Part shown: positions 36,984 through 47,325 of the stretch, piece after piece
How the letters are laid out: each line of letters starts with the position of its first letter
Position numbering within the stretch: position 1 is the first letter of the stretch
Assembly (NCBI GenBank): GCA_027483505.1
Contig: JAIXUP010000009.1
Location: 1-64,000, forward strand
Direction of reading: 5' to 3'
Origin: Hyphomicrobiales bacterium
GTDB lineage: Bacteria; Pseudomonadota; Alphaproteobacteria; Rhizobiales; Beijerinckiaceae
Length of the DNA stretch: 64,000 nt
The notes under the pieces: generated by a model
What the model was told of the DNA's origin: nothing
Databases searched by the model: none
The model's input: the letters and a program-made list of their open reading frames with translations, nothing else
Translations under genes and position numbers: made by a program

Positions 36984-38150
36984 TCACTCGGCCGCGGGCT
37001 CCGCGACCACATCGTCCCGCTTCTTGGGCGGCCGGCCGCGCTTTTTCGGAGCCGGCGGCGCTGCATCGTCAGACACCGCCGCTGGAACCGGTCTCACAGC
37101 AGGTTCTGCCGGAACGGTGCGGACGGGCGCTGTCAGGAATGCAGGCAAGGCAGCAGCGTCCGGCGAAGCATCGACCTCATGACGGGGGGCGCGTTCCTCG
37201 CGCGGCCTCTCGTCCCTCGGCCTGTCGTCCCTGAAGCGTTCCTCGCGCGGCTTTTCATCCCTCGGGCGATCTTCCCGCGGGCGGTCATCCCTCGGACGAT
37301 CATCACGCGGGCGTTCGTCCCTCGGGCGATCATCCCTCGGGCGCTCGAAGCGACGATCGCTCCGGTCATTGCGGTCCCGGAAGGGACGATCCTCACGCGG
37401 GCGATCATCGCGCGGGCGGTCATCACGGGGGCGATCATCACGGGGGCGATCATCCCTTGGACGATCATCCCTTGGACGATCATCCCTTGGACGATCATCC
37501 CTTGGACGGTCATCCCTCGGGCGATCATCTCTCGGGCGATCATCCCTGGGCCTGTCGTCACGCGGGCGGTCGTTCTGGTAGCGCTCGCCCTGTGGGCGGT
37601 CGAAGCGCTGATCGTTCCGGTCACGGTTGCGATCGTTGCGGTCGAACCGCCTCGGCTGCTGGCCGCGATCCTGCCCGCGCTCCTGGCTGCGATCCTGGCC
37701 GCGATCGCCATCCTCGGCATCATCATCGCCGCCTTCGCTTTCGGCACGCGTGCCTGGCTGCGGCGCTGCCGCGGGATCGGTGACGTCGTCGCCGTCCTCG
37801 TCATCCTCGTCGTTCTGGTCATCCTGGCTGAACGGGCGCTGAGGCCTGTAATTCTCACCGAACTGCGCCCGCATCGCCTCATGCGCGCCCAGCACGATGC
37901 GCACATAATGCTCCGCATGCTGGTAGTAGCTCTCGGCCGCGACCGGATCGCCGCTGGACTGCGCGTCGCGCGCCAGCTGCATGTATTTCTCCGCGATGGT
38001 CTGCGCATTGCCGCGCACCTTCACGTCCGGCCCGTTCGACTCGAACGACCGCGTCAGCGGATTGGGAGTCTTGTTGCCGTTGTTGTTGTTGCCGCCGCCG
38101 CCATTGTTGCGGTTGCGGCCTCGCATGCGCCTGTTCTGGCCTGGTCTCAT
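36984..38150 (-). CDS. DUF4167 protein with DRPRD minisatellite repeats
   Basis: About 388 residues. The N-terminus is basic and Asn/Gly-rich (MRPGQNRRMRGRNRNN), followed by the DUF4167 helical region NAQTIAEKYMQLARDAQSSGD and AAESYYQHAEHYVRI near residues 45-80, then an acidic linker. A long low-complexity tract of about a dozen consecutive DRPRD/E units and a second, more diverged block make up most of the rest, ending in a basic APKKRGRPPKKRDD tail like an AT-hook. It is probably a nucleic-acid- or RNA-binding protein by composition only. The start at 38150 matches the family; the frame stays open upstream to 38498. Confidence 0.85.
   Translation of the reverse strand: MRPGQNRRMRGRNRNNGGGGNNNNGNKTPNPLTRSFESNGPDVKVRGNAQTIAEKYMQLARDAQSSGDPVAAESYYQHAEHYVRIVLGAHEAMRAQFGENYRPQRPFSQDDQNDEDDEDGDDVTDPAAAPQPGTRAESEGGDDDAEDGDRGQDRSQERGQDRGQQPRRFDRNDRNRDRNDQRFDRPQGERYQNDRPRDDRPRDDRPRDDRPRDDRPRDDRPRDDRPRDDRPRDDRPRDDRPRDDRPRDDRPREDRPFRDRNDRSDRRFERPRDDRPRDERPRDDRPRDDRPREDRPRDEKPREERFRDDRPRDERPREERAPRHEVDASPDAAALPAFLTAPVRTVPAEPAVRPVPAAVSDDAAPPAPKKRGRPPKKRDDVVAEPAAE
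37388..37570 (-). repeat. 15-base tandem repeat inside the DUF4167 gene
   Basis: About twelve head-to-tail 15-base units encode DRPRD. Three to four consecutive units near 37455-37505 are identical at the nucleotide level (CCTTGGACGATCATC on the plus strand), while others differ at third positions, indicating recent expansion within an older array. A second, degenerate set of related units lies at about 37199-37345. Confidence 0.85.
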
Positions 38151-38539
38151 CGAGAATATCTCTTGATCGGCAATGGCAGCCAGGTGCTTGCATGACAACA
38201 TGTGGTCCCCGCGGCGGGCTGCCTCGCCTTTGGGGTCAACAAGCGTTGGACGGGCTGCATCAGCGCAGCGGTCTCGCCGTTTGAGAACATCACACGTTGG
38301 TTCCAGTGGCAGCCGGTCAGGCCGCCCGCGCCTCACGATCCGCCTGCGCGGACCACTCTGGCAATGTCGCTTTTGGTGCGCCTGCTTGACCTGTCCCGGA
38401 GGCCCGCCCCCCACTCGACGGGTTCCAATCAACCGTCTCGGACTGCTGTCAGCCCGATGCGCAGAAGGTGGAATACAGTTTTTAGGCTGCCGCGCCAAGC
38501 AAAATCAGTTGTCCGCCCACAGCGTGCCCGCGCCGCGCC
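38151..38539. other. Long intergenic / 5' leader region of the DUF4167 gene
   Basis: This 389-base gap lies between prmC (ends 38540) and the DUF4167 gene. The minus strand is open in frame with the DUF4167 gene for 116 codons, but that extension has no family similarity I recognise and no evident start signal. Promoter-like TTGACC words occur near 38240 on the minus strand. It may be a long 5' untranslated leader; no defined RNA was recognised. Confidence 0.4.
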
Positions 38540-39400
38540 TCACGGCCACAGTCCGACAGCGCGGACATGGCCGCCCAGATCGACACGGCTGGAGTGTCCG
38601 GCCAGGCCCGCGCCTGCGGCAAGATCTCGAACCGCCCGGTGCTGGCCGGCGCCGATTTCGAGCACTGCGACGCCGCCCGGCGCAAGCAGGCGCGGCAAGG
38701 CAGGGATGATCCGGCGATAGGGCTCAAGCCCGTCGGGCCCGCCATCGAGCGCGCGCAGCGGATCATGCTCGCGAACCTCCCGCGCCAGCCCTGCGATTTC
38801 ATCGGCCGCGATGTAGGGCGGGTTCGATACGATCAGATCGAAAGGGCCGGAGAGGCCTTCTGTCCACGACCCCTGCCGGAACGTGGCCCGCTCCACAACG
38901 CCATTGTCCGACGCATTGCGGGAAGCCGTCGCGACCGCATCCGCACTGATGTCGATGCCGAGGCCAATCGCGCCGGGCCACTCAGTGAGCAGCGCCACCA
39001 GCAGGCAGCCCGTCCCGGTTCCGAGATCGAGGATTCGTGGCGCCGCAATCCCACGCTGATGCATGAGGCTGATCGCTGCCTCGATGACGGTTTCGCTGTC
39101 CGGCCTTGGCTCAAGTGTGTCCGGCGACAGGTGAAAGCGCAGCCCCCAGAAATCGCGCCAGCCGAGCAAGCGCGCCATCGGCACGCCCTTGAGCCGCTTC
39201 ACGACCATCGCTTCCAGGTCATGCCATTCGGCCGCGCCGAGCGGCTCCGATGGACGTGTCAACAGTTCCAGCTGGCTCAGCCCGGTGACATGCTGCAGCA
39301 TCAGGCGCGCATCGGCCTCGGGGCTGTCGACGCCGCCCTCGCGCAGGCGGCGCAACACAAGGCCGGCGGCCTCGGCGCGCGTGACGGCCTTCGCCACCAT
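38540..39400 (-). CDS. prmC: PrmC, release factor glutamine N5-methyltransferase
   Basis: Methylates the glutamine of the GGQ motif in peptide chain release factors, using S-adenosylmethionine. The 286-residue protein has SAM motif I DLGTGTGCLLVAL near residue 120 and the catalytic NPPY motif in VSNPPYIAADE near 188. The start ATG at 39400 overlaps the prfA stop by one base (TGATG), so enzyme and substrate genes are translationally coupled, the usual bacterial arrangement. Confidence 0.95.
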   Translation of the reverse strand: MVAKAVTRAEAAGLVLRRLREGGVDSPEADARLMLQHVTGLSQLELLTRPSEPLGAAEWHDLEAMVVKRLKGVPMARLLGWRDFWGLRFHLSPDTLEPRPDSETVIEAAISLMHQRGIAAPRILDLGTGTGCLLVALLTEWPGAIGLGIDISADAVATASRNASDNGVVERATFRQGSWTEGLSGPFDLIVSNPPYIAADEIAGLAREVREHDPLRALDGGPDGLEPYRRIIPALPRLLAPGGVAVLEIGAGQHRAVRDLAAGAGLAGHSSRVDLGGHVRAVGLWP

Positions 39401-40488
39401 CAGGCGGCGGCCTGCTGTTCGGCAAGCAACTCGGCCTGGCGCGCTGCGCTGAGCGCGTCCAGCATCTCGCCCAGAACCAGCCCCTGCATCATCTCGTCAA
39501 GTTTGTAGAGCGTCAGCCCGATGCGGTGGTCGGTGACGCGGCCTTGCGGGAAGTTATAGGTGCGGATGCGCTCTGAGCGGTCGCCCGTGCCGACCTGGCT
39601 GCGCCGGTCGGCGGCGCGCGCGGCGTCCGCGCGGACCCGTTCGGCGTCGAACAGGCGGGCCTTCAGCAGCGCCATGCCGCGCGCCTTGTTCTTGTGCTGC
39701 GAGCGCTCATCCTGGACCAGGACCACGATGCCGCTGGGGATGTGGGTGATCCGGACCGCTGATTCGGTCTTGTTGACATGCTGGCCGCCGGCGCCTTGCG
39801 AACGCATCGTGTCGATGCGCAGGTCTGTCTCGTTGATGGCGATGTCGACGTCCTCGGCCAGCGGCAGCACGGCGACGGTTGCCGCCGAGGTATGGATCCG
39901 GCCCGACGCTTCGGTGTCCGGAACGCGCTGGACACGGTGCACGCCCGATTCGTAGCGCAGTCGCCCGTAGACGCCCTGGCCGGAAATCTCGGCGATGATT
40001 TCCTTGAAGCCGCCCATCGCGCCCTCGCTTTGCGACAGGATGTCGACCGACCAGCCCTGATCCTGCGCGTAGCGTGCGTACATGCGGAACAGGTCTCCGG
40101 CGAACAGCGCGGCCTCGTCGCCTCCGGTGCCGGCGCGCACCTCAAGGATCGCGCCGCGTGCGTCGGCGGCGTCCTTTGGCAGCAGCGCCAGCATGATGGC
40201 GCGCTCATGGGTTTCGCTGGCGTCAAGGCTGGCGCGGAGGTCGTCCTGCGCGAGCTGGCGGAACTCCGAATCGGAGTGCGGGTCGTCGATGATCGCGCGC
40301 GCTTCCGCGATGGCGGCCTCGGCCGCGCGCCAGGCCTTGATGGCGCTGACCACTGGTTCGAGCTCGGACAATTCCTTGGAGAGCGCGACCAGCGTGGCGC
40401 CGTCAGGGTTGGCTGCCAGCATGTCCCCGGCGATCTGGTGGCGCGCCAGAATCGCGTCGAGGCGGTGCTGCGGAAGGTTGAGTGACAT
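39400..40488 (-). CDS. prfA: PrfA, peptide chain release factor 1
   Basis: Recognises UAA/UAG stop codons. The 362-residue protein has the codon-recognition tripeptide context [18 protein letters not shown] and the catalytic GGQ in [17 protein letters not shown] near residue 240. It lies 54 bases downstream of ptsP and one base overlaps prmC. Nothing unusual is visible. Confidence 0.97.
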   Translation of the reverse strand: MSLNLPQHRLDAILARHQIAGDMLAANPDGATLVALSKELSELEPVVSAIKAWRAAEAAIAEARAIIDDPHSDSEFRQLAQDDLRASLDASETHERAIMLALLPKDAADARGAILEVRAGTGGDEAALFAGDLFRMYARYAQDQGWSVDILSQSEGAMGGFKEIIAEISGQGVYGRLRYESGVHRVQRVPDTEASGRIHTSAATVAVLPLAEDVDIAINETDLRIDTMRSQGAGGQHVNKTESAVRITHIPSGIVVLVQDERSQHKNKARGMALLKARLFDAERVRADAARAADRRSQVGTGDRSERIRTYNFPQGRVTDHRIGLTLYKLDEMMQGLVLGEMLDALSAARQAELLAEQQAAA

Positions 40489-40542
40489 GGCTGTCTCGGG
40501 GCGAAGGGGACGCAGGCAGGCGAGGCGAGGGGGCCTGCGTCG

Positions 40543-42810
40543 CTAAACCGGCACGTCATGCTCGCTGGCAAAGGCCTTCAGCGCACCGCGCAAGGTCGCC
40601 ACACCGCTCACATTGGCGAGCAGGGTTTCAAGCTGCTTCCGCGCCGCTGCGGCGTTGAGCTTGAGCGCCATCGCCTTCACCGGTCCGACGGACGAAGCCG
40701 TCATCGAGAAGGAGCGGAAACCCAGCGCGATCAGGGCGAGCGCCTCAAGCGGCTTGCCGCCCATCTCGCCGCAGACCGTCACCGGGCACTGGGCGCGCTC
40801 GCCGGCGTCGGCCACGCACTTCAGGGCGCGCAAGGAGCCAGCGCACAGAGGATCAAAGCGGTCGGCGACGAGGCGGTTCTCGCGGTCGGCGGCGAACAGG
40901 AACTGCAGCAGGTCGTTCGAGCCAACCGAGAGAAAGTCCGCCTCGCGGGCGATCTCGTCGATCTCGAACAGCAGGGACGGCACTTCCACCATCACGCCGA
41001 GCGCTAGGCTGGCGGGGCGGTCGCGGTCGTGGCGGTCGATATGGGCCAACTCGCGATGGACGATGTTGCGGGCGCGGATGAACTCGTCGACGGTCGCCAC
41101 CATCGGAAACATGATCTTCAGATCACGTCCCGCGCCGGCCCTCAGCAGCGCGCGGAGCTGCGAGCGCAGCAGGCCGGGGCGATCGAGCCCGATGCGGATG
41201 GCGCGCCAGCCGAGGGCGGGGTTCTCCTCCTCGACGCGTTGCATATAGGGCAGAACCTTGTCACCGCCGATGTCGAGGGTGCGGAAGGTCACGGGCCTGT
41301 CGCCGACCGCATCGAGCGCGGCCTTGTAGAGTTGCTGCTGCTCCGCCGTGGTCGGCATGCGCGAGGCGACCATGAACTGGAGCTCGGTGCGGAACAGGCC
41401 GATCCCGGTGGCGCCGGTTTCGGCGAGATGCGGCAGATCGACCAGAAGCCCGGCGTTCAGCTTGAGGTCGATGGCTTCGCCGTCGCGGGTGACGGCGGGG
41501 ATGTCGCGGAGCTTGCGGTACTGCTCCTGCCGGCGGGCGCGCAGCCGCGCCTTTTCCTTGTAGACGTTCTCGACATCCGGCTGCGGCCTTATCTGCACCT
41601 CGCCGGTCTGGCCGTCGACAATGACCGCGTCGCCCTGTTCGACGAGCGCCGTGATGTTCTCGATCTCGCTGACGGCCGGAATGCCGAGGGCGCGCGCCAC
41701 GATGGCGACGTGGCTGGTGGCGCCGCCCTCCTCCAGAATGAGGCCGCGCAGGCGGCCGCGGTCATAGTCGAGCAGGGCGGCCGGCCCCATCGAGCGGGCG
41801 ACGATGATCGCGTTCTCGGGCAACTGGTCGCGGGCGATGGTGAGGTCGGCGCCGACCAGGATGTGCAGAAGGCGGTTGGCCAGATCCTCAAGATCATGCA
41901 GCCGTTCCCGGAGGTACGGATCGGTCTGGCGCAGCATGCGGGCGCGCGTGTCCGACTGCACCCGTTCGACGGCGGCTTCCGCCGTGAGGCCCGACAGCAC
42001 CGCCTCGCGCATGCGCCGGAGCCAGCCCTGATCATGGGCGAACATGCGGAAGGTCTCGAGGACTTCCTTGTGTTCGCCGCCATGGGAGACATCTCCACGG
42101 GCGATCAACTCGTCGATGGTCTTGCGCAACTGGCCGATGGCCGCCTCAAGGCGCTTGATTTCTGCTTCGGGGCTTTCGGCGATCAGGTTCTTGATCACCA
42201 CGCGCGGCTCGTGGAGCACGACATGCCCGAGCCCGACGCCTTCGGCCAGTGACACACCCCTGGCGTGCTTCGGCCCGGTGAAGCCGCCGCCCTGCCCGGA
42301 GGCCGTCAGCGACTGCATGCCGCCCTGGGCGATCAGCTCGGCGAGCACCATCGAGACGGTCTGCAGCGCCTCCATTTCCTCTTCGGAGTATTTGCGCGTC
42401 GCCGTGTTCTGCACGACCAGAACGCCGAGCGTGGCGCCGGCGCGCAGGATGGGAACGCCCAGGAAGGAGCGGTAGATTTCCTCGCCGGTTTCCGGCCGAT
42501 AGGAGAAGGCCGGGTGCGCCTGCGCGTCCGACAGCGCCAGCGCCTCCGCTTCCTTCGCGATCAGGCCGACGAGGCCCTCGCCGGCCTTCATGGTGGTGAG
42601 ATGCACAGCCTCGCGGTTGAGGCCTTCGGTGGCGAACAGTTCGAGCGCCTTGTCGTCGCGCTGCACGTAGATCGAACACACCTCCGCCACCATGTTGGAG
42701 GCGATCAGGATGACGATCCGGTCGAGCTTGTCCTGCGGGCTTGTCGGCTGGGCCATCACCTCGCGGAGGCGGCGCAGCAGCACGCGCGGTCCTCCAAAGG
42801 CTTGCGGCAT
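40543..42810 (-). CDS. ptsP: PtsP, nitrogen PTS enzyme I (EI-Ntr)
   Basis: Phosphoenolpyruvate-protein phosphotransferase that starts the PTS-Ntr phosphorelay to NPr and EIIA-Ntr. The 755-residue protein begins with a GAF domain (about 20-165, including DDKALELFATEGLNREAVHL), then the EI N-terminal domain with the phosphorylated histidine in GGATSHVAIVARALG near residue 365, and a C-terminal PEP-binding barrel with GATGIGLFRTELQFM, LDIGGDKVLPY and VCGEMGGKPLEA. In alphaproteobacteria the GAF domain has been linked to glutamine sensing. Its placement upstream of prfA-prmC is typical. Confidence 0.95.
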   Translation of the reverse strand: MPQAFGGPRVLLRRLREVMAQPTSPQDKLDRIVILIASNMVAEVCSIYVQRDDKALELFATEGLNREAVHLTTMKAGEGLVGLIAKEAEALALSDAQAHPAFSYRPETGEEIYRSFLGVPILRAGATLGVLVVQNTATRKYSEEEMEALQTVSMVLAELIAQGGMQSLTASGQGGGFTGPKHARGVSLAEGVGLGHVVLHEPRVVIKNLIAESPEAEIKRLEAAIGQLRKTIDELIARGDVSHGGEHKEVLETFRMFAHDQGWLRRMREAVLSGLTAEAAVERVQSDTRARMLRQTDPYLRERLHDLEDLANRLLHILVGADLTIARDQLPENAIIVARSMGPAALLDYDRGRLRGLILEEGGATSHVAIVARALGIPAVSEIENITALVEQGDAVIVDGQTGEVQIRPQPDVENVYKEKARLRARRQEQYRKLRDIPAVTRDGEAIDLKLNAGLLVDLPHLAETGATGIGLFRTELQFMVASRMPTTAEQQQLYKAALDAVGDRPVTFRTLDIGGDKVLPYMQRVEEENPALGWRAIRIGLDRPGLLRSQLRALLRAGAGRDLKIMFPMVATVDEFIRARNIVHRELAHIDRHDRDRPASLALGVMVEVPSLLFEIDEIAREADFLSVGSNDLLQFLFAADRENRLVADRFDPLCAGSLRALKCVADAGERAQCPVTVCGEMGGKPLEALALIALGFRSFSMTASSVGPVKAMALKLNAAAARKQLETLLANVSGVATLRGALKAFASEHDVPV

Positions 42811-42921
42811 CAGCGACCTCTCCCGCGTTCAGGTTTCACCCGGCATCATGATGGACGCCGCCAGCGATTCTGCCACGCGCTCATTGCCGCCTTCTAACTG
42901 CCTCGCGCTCGTTTGGGCAAG

Positions 42922-42941
42922 GCCGATGCATTGTCATCGGC
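42922..42941 (-). terminator. Hairpin downstream of the methyltransferase gene
   Basis: Perfect 7-base arms GCCGATG and CATCGGC around CATTGT, starting five bases after the stop at 42946 on the minus strand and lying before ptsP. No T-run follows. A partial terminator is plausible. The remaining bases up to ptsP (42811-42921) hold no gene. Confidence 0.45.
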
Positions 42942-42945
42942 TCCG

Positions 42946-43857
42946 TCAGCCCCCGGCCTTGTCGCCAGCCTTGAGTTCAATGGTCTTAAGGGCGTCGGCC
43001 AGCCGGGTCTTGGCCGAGCCAGGTCTCAGCGGCTGCTGCTGGCTTTCATGCGGGGCCCAGCCCGAAAGCCAGATCATCTCGAAGCTGGCGCGCACCTTGC
43101 CGTCAGGGTCGGCGAAGGCCGCCGCATAGATGTCGAGCGCCCGCATGAGCGTCGTGCGGCGCAGCGGCGTCCGGCGCCTGGCCCGGAGCGCATTGGTCAG
43201 CCCCATGGCCCTGAGATCGGCCAGCAAGGACAGCGGATGGCCGTAGCGCACCGTGACCGCCTCGACATCCGTGACCGGCAGGGCGAATCCGGCCCGCTGC
43301 AGCAGGCCGCCAAGCTCACGTACATCGGCGAAGGGAGCGACCCTCGGCGAGACCCCACCGTCCCGTTCGCTTTCGGCCTGGACAAGTGCCTGCCTGAGTT
43401 CGTTCAGCGTCGCACCGCCAAGCAGGCAACCGATGAACAGGCCGTCCGGCGCCAGTGAGCGCCGGATCTGGATCAGCGTGCCGGGCAGGTCGTTGACAGA
43501 TTGCAGGGCGAGCAGCGAGGTGACCAGATTGAGTGACTGGTCCGCGAAGGGCAACCTCTCCTCGTCTGCGACGAGACTCGCTCGCGGCGAGACATCGGCG
43601 GGCGCTGCCCAGATTGCCCTATCCGTGCCTGCACGACGCCGGAGCACATCGACGGCGGCGTCCGTGGCCGTGCCGAGGTCGAGCGCCACCGGAAAGGGGC
43701 GCGTGATCGCGCCGAGGCGGTCATCGAGATCCTCGGCGGCCCGGCGCAGCAGGAAGTCCGCAAAGCCAGCGCGTGTCGCGCGCTGCAATCTTGCCCGGAC
43801 CAACTTGCGGTCAAACAATTCCACGGTCTGGGGCACGGCTTTCGGTTGTCCTGTCAT
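42946..43857 (-). CDS. BioC/NDUFAF5-like SAM-dependent methyltransferase
   Basis: About 303 residues, class I methyltransferase fold, resembling the BioC/NDUFAF5 group by FDRKLVRARLQRA at the N-terminus and ALDLGTATDAAVDVL in place of a canonical glycine-rich motif I near residue 65. The post-I segment ADEERLPFADQSLNLVTSLLALQSVNDLPG and RRSLAPDGLFIGCLLGG are typical. The start is ATG 43857 after AAGGACCC. It is divergent from comF. Whether it methylates malonyl-ACP or acts in respiratory complex I assembly (hydroxylase-type NDUFAF5 activity) cannot be decided. Confidence 0.82.
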   Translation of the reverse strand: MTGQPKAVPQTVELFDRKLVRARLQRATRAGFADFLLRRAAEDLDDRLGAITRPFPVALDLGTATDAAVDVLRRRAGTDRAIWAAPADVSPRASLVADEERLPFADQSLNLVTSLLALQSVNDLPGTLIQIRRSLAPDGLFIGCLLGGATLNELRQALVQAESERDGGVSPRVAPFADVRELGGLLQRAGFALPVTDVEAVTVRYGHPLSLLADLRAMGLTNALRARRRTPLRRTTLMRALDIYAAAFADPDGKVRASFEMIWLSGWAPHESQQQPLRPGSAKTRLADALKTIELKAGDKAGG

Positions 43858-43923
43858 GGGTCCTTGCGTCAGCCATCGGGAAGACGCCTCGCAATCGTGG
43901 CCCGGCGACCTATACTCGATAGC

Positions 43924-44730
43924 ATGGCGCTGGCGAGAGACACAGACGAGGCGAAAGTGGAGGCCGGCCGGCTGCAACGCTGGCTGCAGGCGGCCCGCGC
44001 CATGCCAGGAGCAGCAGCGCGGCACATGGTTGGGCTGGTCTATCCGCCGACCTGCGCCGCCTGCTCGGCCGCCACGGGTGAGCCGCACGGGCTTTGCGCG
44101 ACCTGCTGGGGATCGCTCAGCTTCATCTCGCGCCCCTATTGCGAAAGGCTCGGCACGCCCTTCGCCCTCGACCTCGGCGGGGCGCTGATCTCGCCGGCCG
44201 CGATGGCCGATCCGCCGGTGTTCGAGCGGGCGCGGGCCGTCGCGGGCTATGACGACACGGCGCGGACCCTTGTGCACAAACTCAAGTATGGCGACCGGAT
44301 GGAGCTGGCCGTCACCATGGGCGGCATGATGCTGCTGGCGGGCCGCGAACTGCTCGCGGAGGCGGACCTGATCGTGCCCGTCCCGCTGCACCGGTTCCGG
44401 TTGTGGCGGCGCCGGTTCAACCAGGCGGCGGCGCTGGCGCAAGTGATCGGCGGGCGGGCGGGGATCACGGTCGACTGCGATGCCCTGAGGCGGGTGAAGC
44501 GCACCCGGCCGCAGGTCGGTCTCAGCCGCAACGAGCGCGCCGAGAACCTGCAGGGCGCCTTGCGGGTGGCCGACGGCGCCCGGCCACGGCTGGAGGGAAA
44601 GCGCGTCCTTCTGATCGACGATGTCCTGACAACCGGATCGACGGCCAATGCCTCGGCCCGGGCGCTGCTGCGGGGAGGGGCGAAAGCCGTGGACCTGCTC
44701 GTGTTCACGCGCGTCATCCCTGGAGCCTGA
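43924..44730 (+). CDS. ComF-family phosphoribosyltransferase-like protein
   Basis: A 268-residue ComF/GntX-type protein with an N-terminal zinc-ribbon (CAACSAATGEPHGLCATCW) and a C-terminal phosphoribosyltransferase domain carrying the PRPP motif VLLIDDVLTTGSTA near residue 225. The central blocks LVHKLKYGDRMEL and VPLHRFRLWRRRFNQA are family-specific. ComF proteins are linked to DNA uptake during natural transformation. The start is ATG 43924; the frame is open upstream but would overlap the divergent methyltransferase start. Confidence 0.9.
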   Translation: MALARDTDEAKVEAGRLQRWLQAARAMPGAAARHMVGLVYPPTCAACSAATGEPHGLCATCWGSLSFISRPYCERLGTPFALDLGGALISPAAMADPPVFERARAVAGYDDTARTLVHKLKYGDRMELAVTMGGMMLLAGRELLAEADLIVPVPLHRFRLWRRRFNQAAALAQVIGGRAGITVDCDALRRVKRTRPQVGLSRNERAENLQGALRVADGARPRLEGKRVLLIDDVLTTGSTANASARALLRGGAKAVDLLVFTRVIPGA

Positions 44731-44800
44731 ACCGGGACGGCGCCTGACCCTTGAGGACCGGATCGGCAAACCCAATATGATGGACTTACGGAGTCGACGC

Positions 44801-45055
44801 ATGACGGCAGTGACCATCTACACGAAATCCTGGTGCCCCTACTGCGCGGCGGCGAAGGAATTGCTGACCGCCAAGAAGGTGTCTTTCACCGAGATCGAGA
44901 TCACCGGCAAAGCCGACCTGCGCGACGAGATGATGCGCCGCTCGGGCCGCGCCACTGTTCCGCAGATCTTCATCGGGGGGAGCCATGTCGGCGGCTGCGA
45001 CGATCTGTACGCCCTCGACCGGAGCGGCGGGCTCGACGCCATGCTGGCGGCCTGA
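44801..45055 (+). CDS. grxC: Glutaredoxin 3 (GrxC)
   Basis: An 84-residue dithiol glutaredoxin that reduces protein disulfides with glutathione. The active site is WCPYC at residues 11-15, and the glutathione-binding TVPQIFIGG and GGCDDLYAL follow. The ATG at 44801 is preceded by GGAG. It lies 70 bases after comF and 10 bases before the DUF1178 gene, an order common in Hyphomicrobiales. Confidence 0.95.
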   Translation: MTAVTIYTKSWCPYCAAAKELLTAKKVSFTEIEITGKADLRDEMMRRSGRATVPQIFIGGSHVGGCDDLYALDRSGGLDAMLAA

Positions 45056-45065
45056 GGCGAGGCGG

Positions 45066-45566
45066 ATGATCCGCTTTGCGCTGACCTGTGATGCCGGTCA
45101 CGGCTTCGAAAGCTGGTTCCGCGACAACGCCTCATTTGACGGGCAGGTGGCGGGGGGACTTGTCGAATGTCCGGTCTGCGGGTCTGTGAAGATTGGCAAG
45201 GCCATCATGGCTCCCCATGTGGCGCGCACGGACCGCACCGGCAGGATCAAGGCGGCGGAGACGGCCGTCGATCCAGCGCCGAAGCGCGCCCTGGCGCCCG
45301 CCGCAGCGACCGGCAGCCAGGACATCACCAACCAGCCGCTCACCGACAAGGCCTTGCGCGATCTGGTTCGGGCCTGGCGCCAGCATGTCCTCGAGACCAC
45401 CGATCCGGTGGGCGACCGCTTTGCCGACGAGGCGCTCAAGATGCATCATGGCGAAATCGAGCACAGGCCGATCCATGGCAGCGCGACGATCGAGGATGCG
45501 CGCATGCTGATCGAGGAAGGGGTCGGCTTCCAGCCGTTGCCGATCCTGCCTGACGACCGGAACTGA
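45066..45566 (+). CDS. DUF1178-family protein
   Basis: A 166-residue conserved protein of unknown function. The N-terminus MIRFALTCDAGHGFESWFR and CPVCGSVKIGKAIMAP supply cysteines arranged like a small zinc ribbon, and the C-terminal DEALKMHHGEIEHRPIHGSAT block is the strongest family signature. It starts 10 bases after grxC, and ends 20 bases before the convergent dppF-like stop, with a small GCCTG/CAGGC hairpin at 45571-45584 between them. Confidence 0.88.
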   Translation: MIRFALTCDAGHGFESWFRDNASFDGQVAGGLVECPVCGSVKIGKAIMAPHVARTDRTGRIKAAETAVDPAPKRALAPAAATGSQDITNQPLTDKALRDLVRAWRQHVLETTDPVGDRFADEALKMHHGEIEHRPIHGSATIEDARMLIEEGVGFQPLPILPDDRN

Positions 45567-45586
45567 GCAGGCCTGGGCGCAGGCGC

Positions 45587-46359
<773 letters not shown>

Positions 46360-46363
<4 letters not shown>

Positions 46364-47325
46364 GGAGCCGGGTTCCAGCAGGCGGCGGTGGGGCCATGTC
46401 CCGTGACAGTGAGTTGCGGACGTTCGGACACGCACCGCGCGATGGCGGCAGGACAACGTTCGGCGAAACTGCAGCCATCGCCGCGCGCGCCGGGCGGCGG
46501 CACCATGCCGGGAATCGACGGCAGGCGCCTGCCGGGCTGGTTGCGCGCCGGGATCGTGTCGAGCAGTGCACGCGTATAGCGGTGGCGGGGTGACGCAAAC
46601 AGCGCCTTGACCGCGCCGTGTTCGACAATGCGGCCGGCATACATGACATGGGCGCGTTCGCAGACCTCGGCGACGACCCCGAGATCATGGGTGATCAACA
46701 GGCAGGCCATGCCCATGTCGCGGCGCAGACGGTTGATGAGGTCAAGCACCTGCGCCTGCACGGTCACATCGAGCGCCGTGGTCGGCTCGTCGGCGATCAG
46801 CAGCTTCGGCTCGCAGGCGATGGCCGAGGCGATCATGGCGCGTTGGCGCTGGCCACCGGACAACTGGTGCGGGAAGCGATCCACGGTGCGGTCAGGATGG
46901 GGGATGCCGACCAGATCGAGCAGTTCCACCGCACGGCGCCGCGCCGCCGCGCGCCCGAGCCCGCGGTGGATCAACAGCGGCTCCGCGATCTGGTCGCCCA
47001 CGGTGAAGACCGGGTTCAGCGAGGTCATCGGCTCCTGAAAGATCATGCCGATGTCGCGACCGCGCAGCCGGCACATCTCGGATTGAGACAGGCTGGCGAG
47101 ATCGAGCCCGCCGAACCGGATATGGCCGCCGGCGATACGGATCGGCGGCTCAGGCAGGAGGCGCATGACAGAAAGCGCCGTCACGCTCTTGCCACAACCG
47201 GACTCGCCCACGAGGCCGACCATCTCGCCCGGCCCGATGGCCAGCGAGACATCCGCCACCAATGGCAGGCCAGCCACGTGCAGCGACAGTCCCTCGATCG
47301 ACAGGACAGGCGCCGCTTCGGTCAT
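46360..47325 (-). CDS. Peptide-type ABC transporter ATPase (DppD/OppD family)
   Basis: A 321-residue nucleotide-binding subunit with Walker A GESGCGKSVTAL near residue 43, signature LSGGQRQRAMIASAI, Walker B LLIADEPTTALD, and the oligopeptide-transporter C-terminal cysteine segment GDGCSFAERCPAAIARC. The start ATG 47325 overlaps the anmK stop (ATGA), so the kinase and transporter ATPases form one coupled unit on the minus strand, divergent from the binding protein and permease genes. Confidence 0.9.

Noticed and set aside
37388-37570. Tandem array considered as a CRISPR
   Set aside because: Units are 15 bases, contiguous with no spacers and in frame with a coding sequence.
37179-38195. 338-codon plus-strand frame opposite the DUF4167 gene with hydrophobic repeats
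   Set aside because: It is the complement of the DRPRD repeat array, which automatically gives an Ile/Pro/Arg-rich repeat in another frame.
38151-38498. 116-codon N-terminal extension of the DUF4167 protein
   Set aside because: Family members begin at the MRPGQN segment; the extension has no signal or domain and is best explained as a high-GC open frame.
43858-44817. Long minus-strand reading frame continuous with the methyltransferase gene
   Set aside because: It is antisense to comF and has no family similarity; the methyltransferase starts at 43857 with a good ribosome-binding site.
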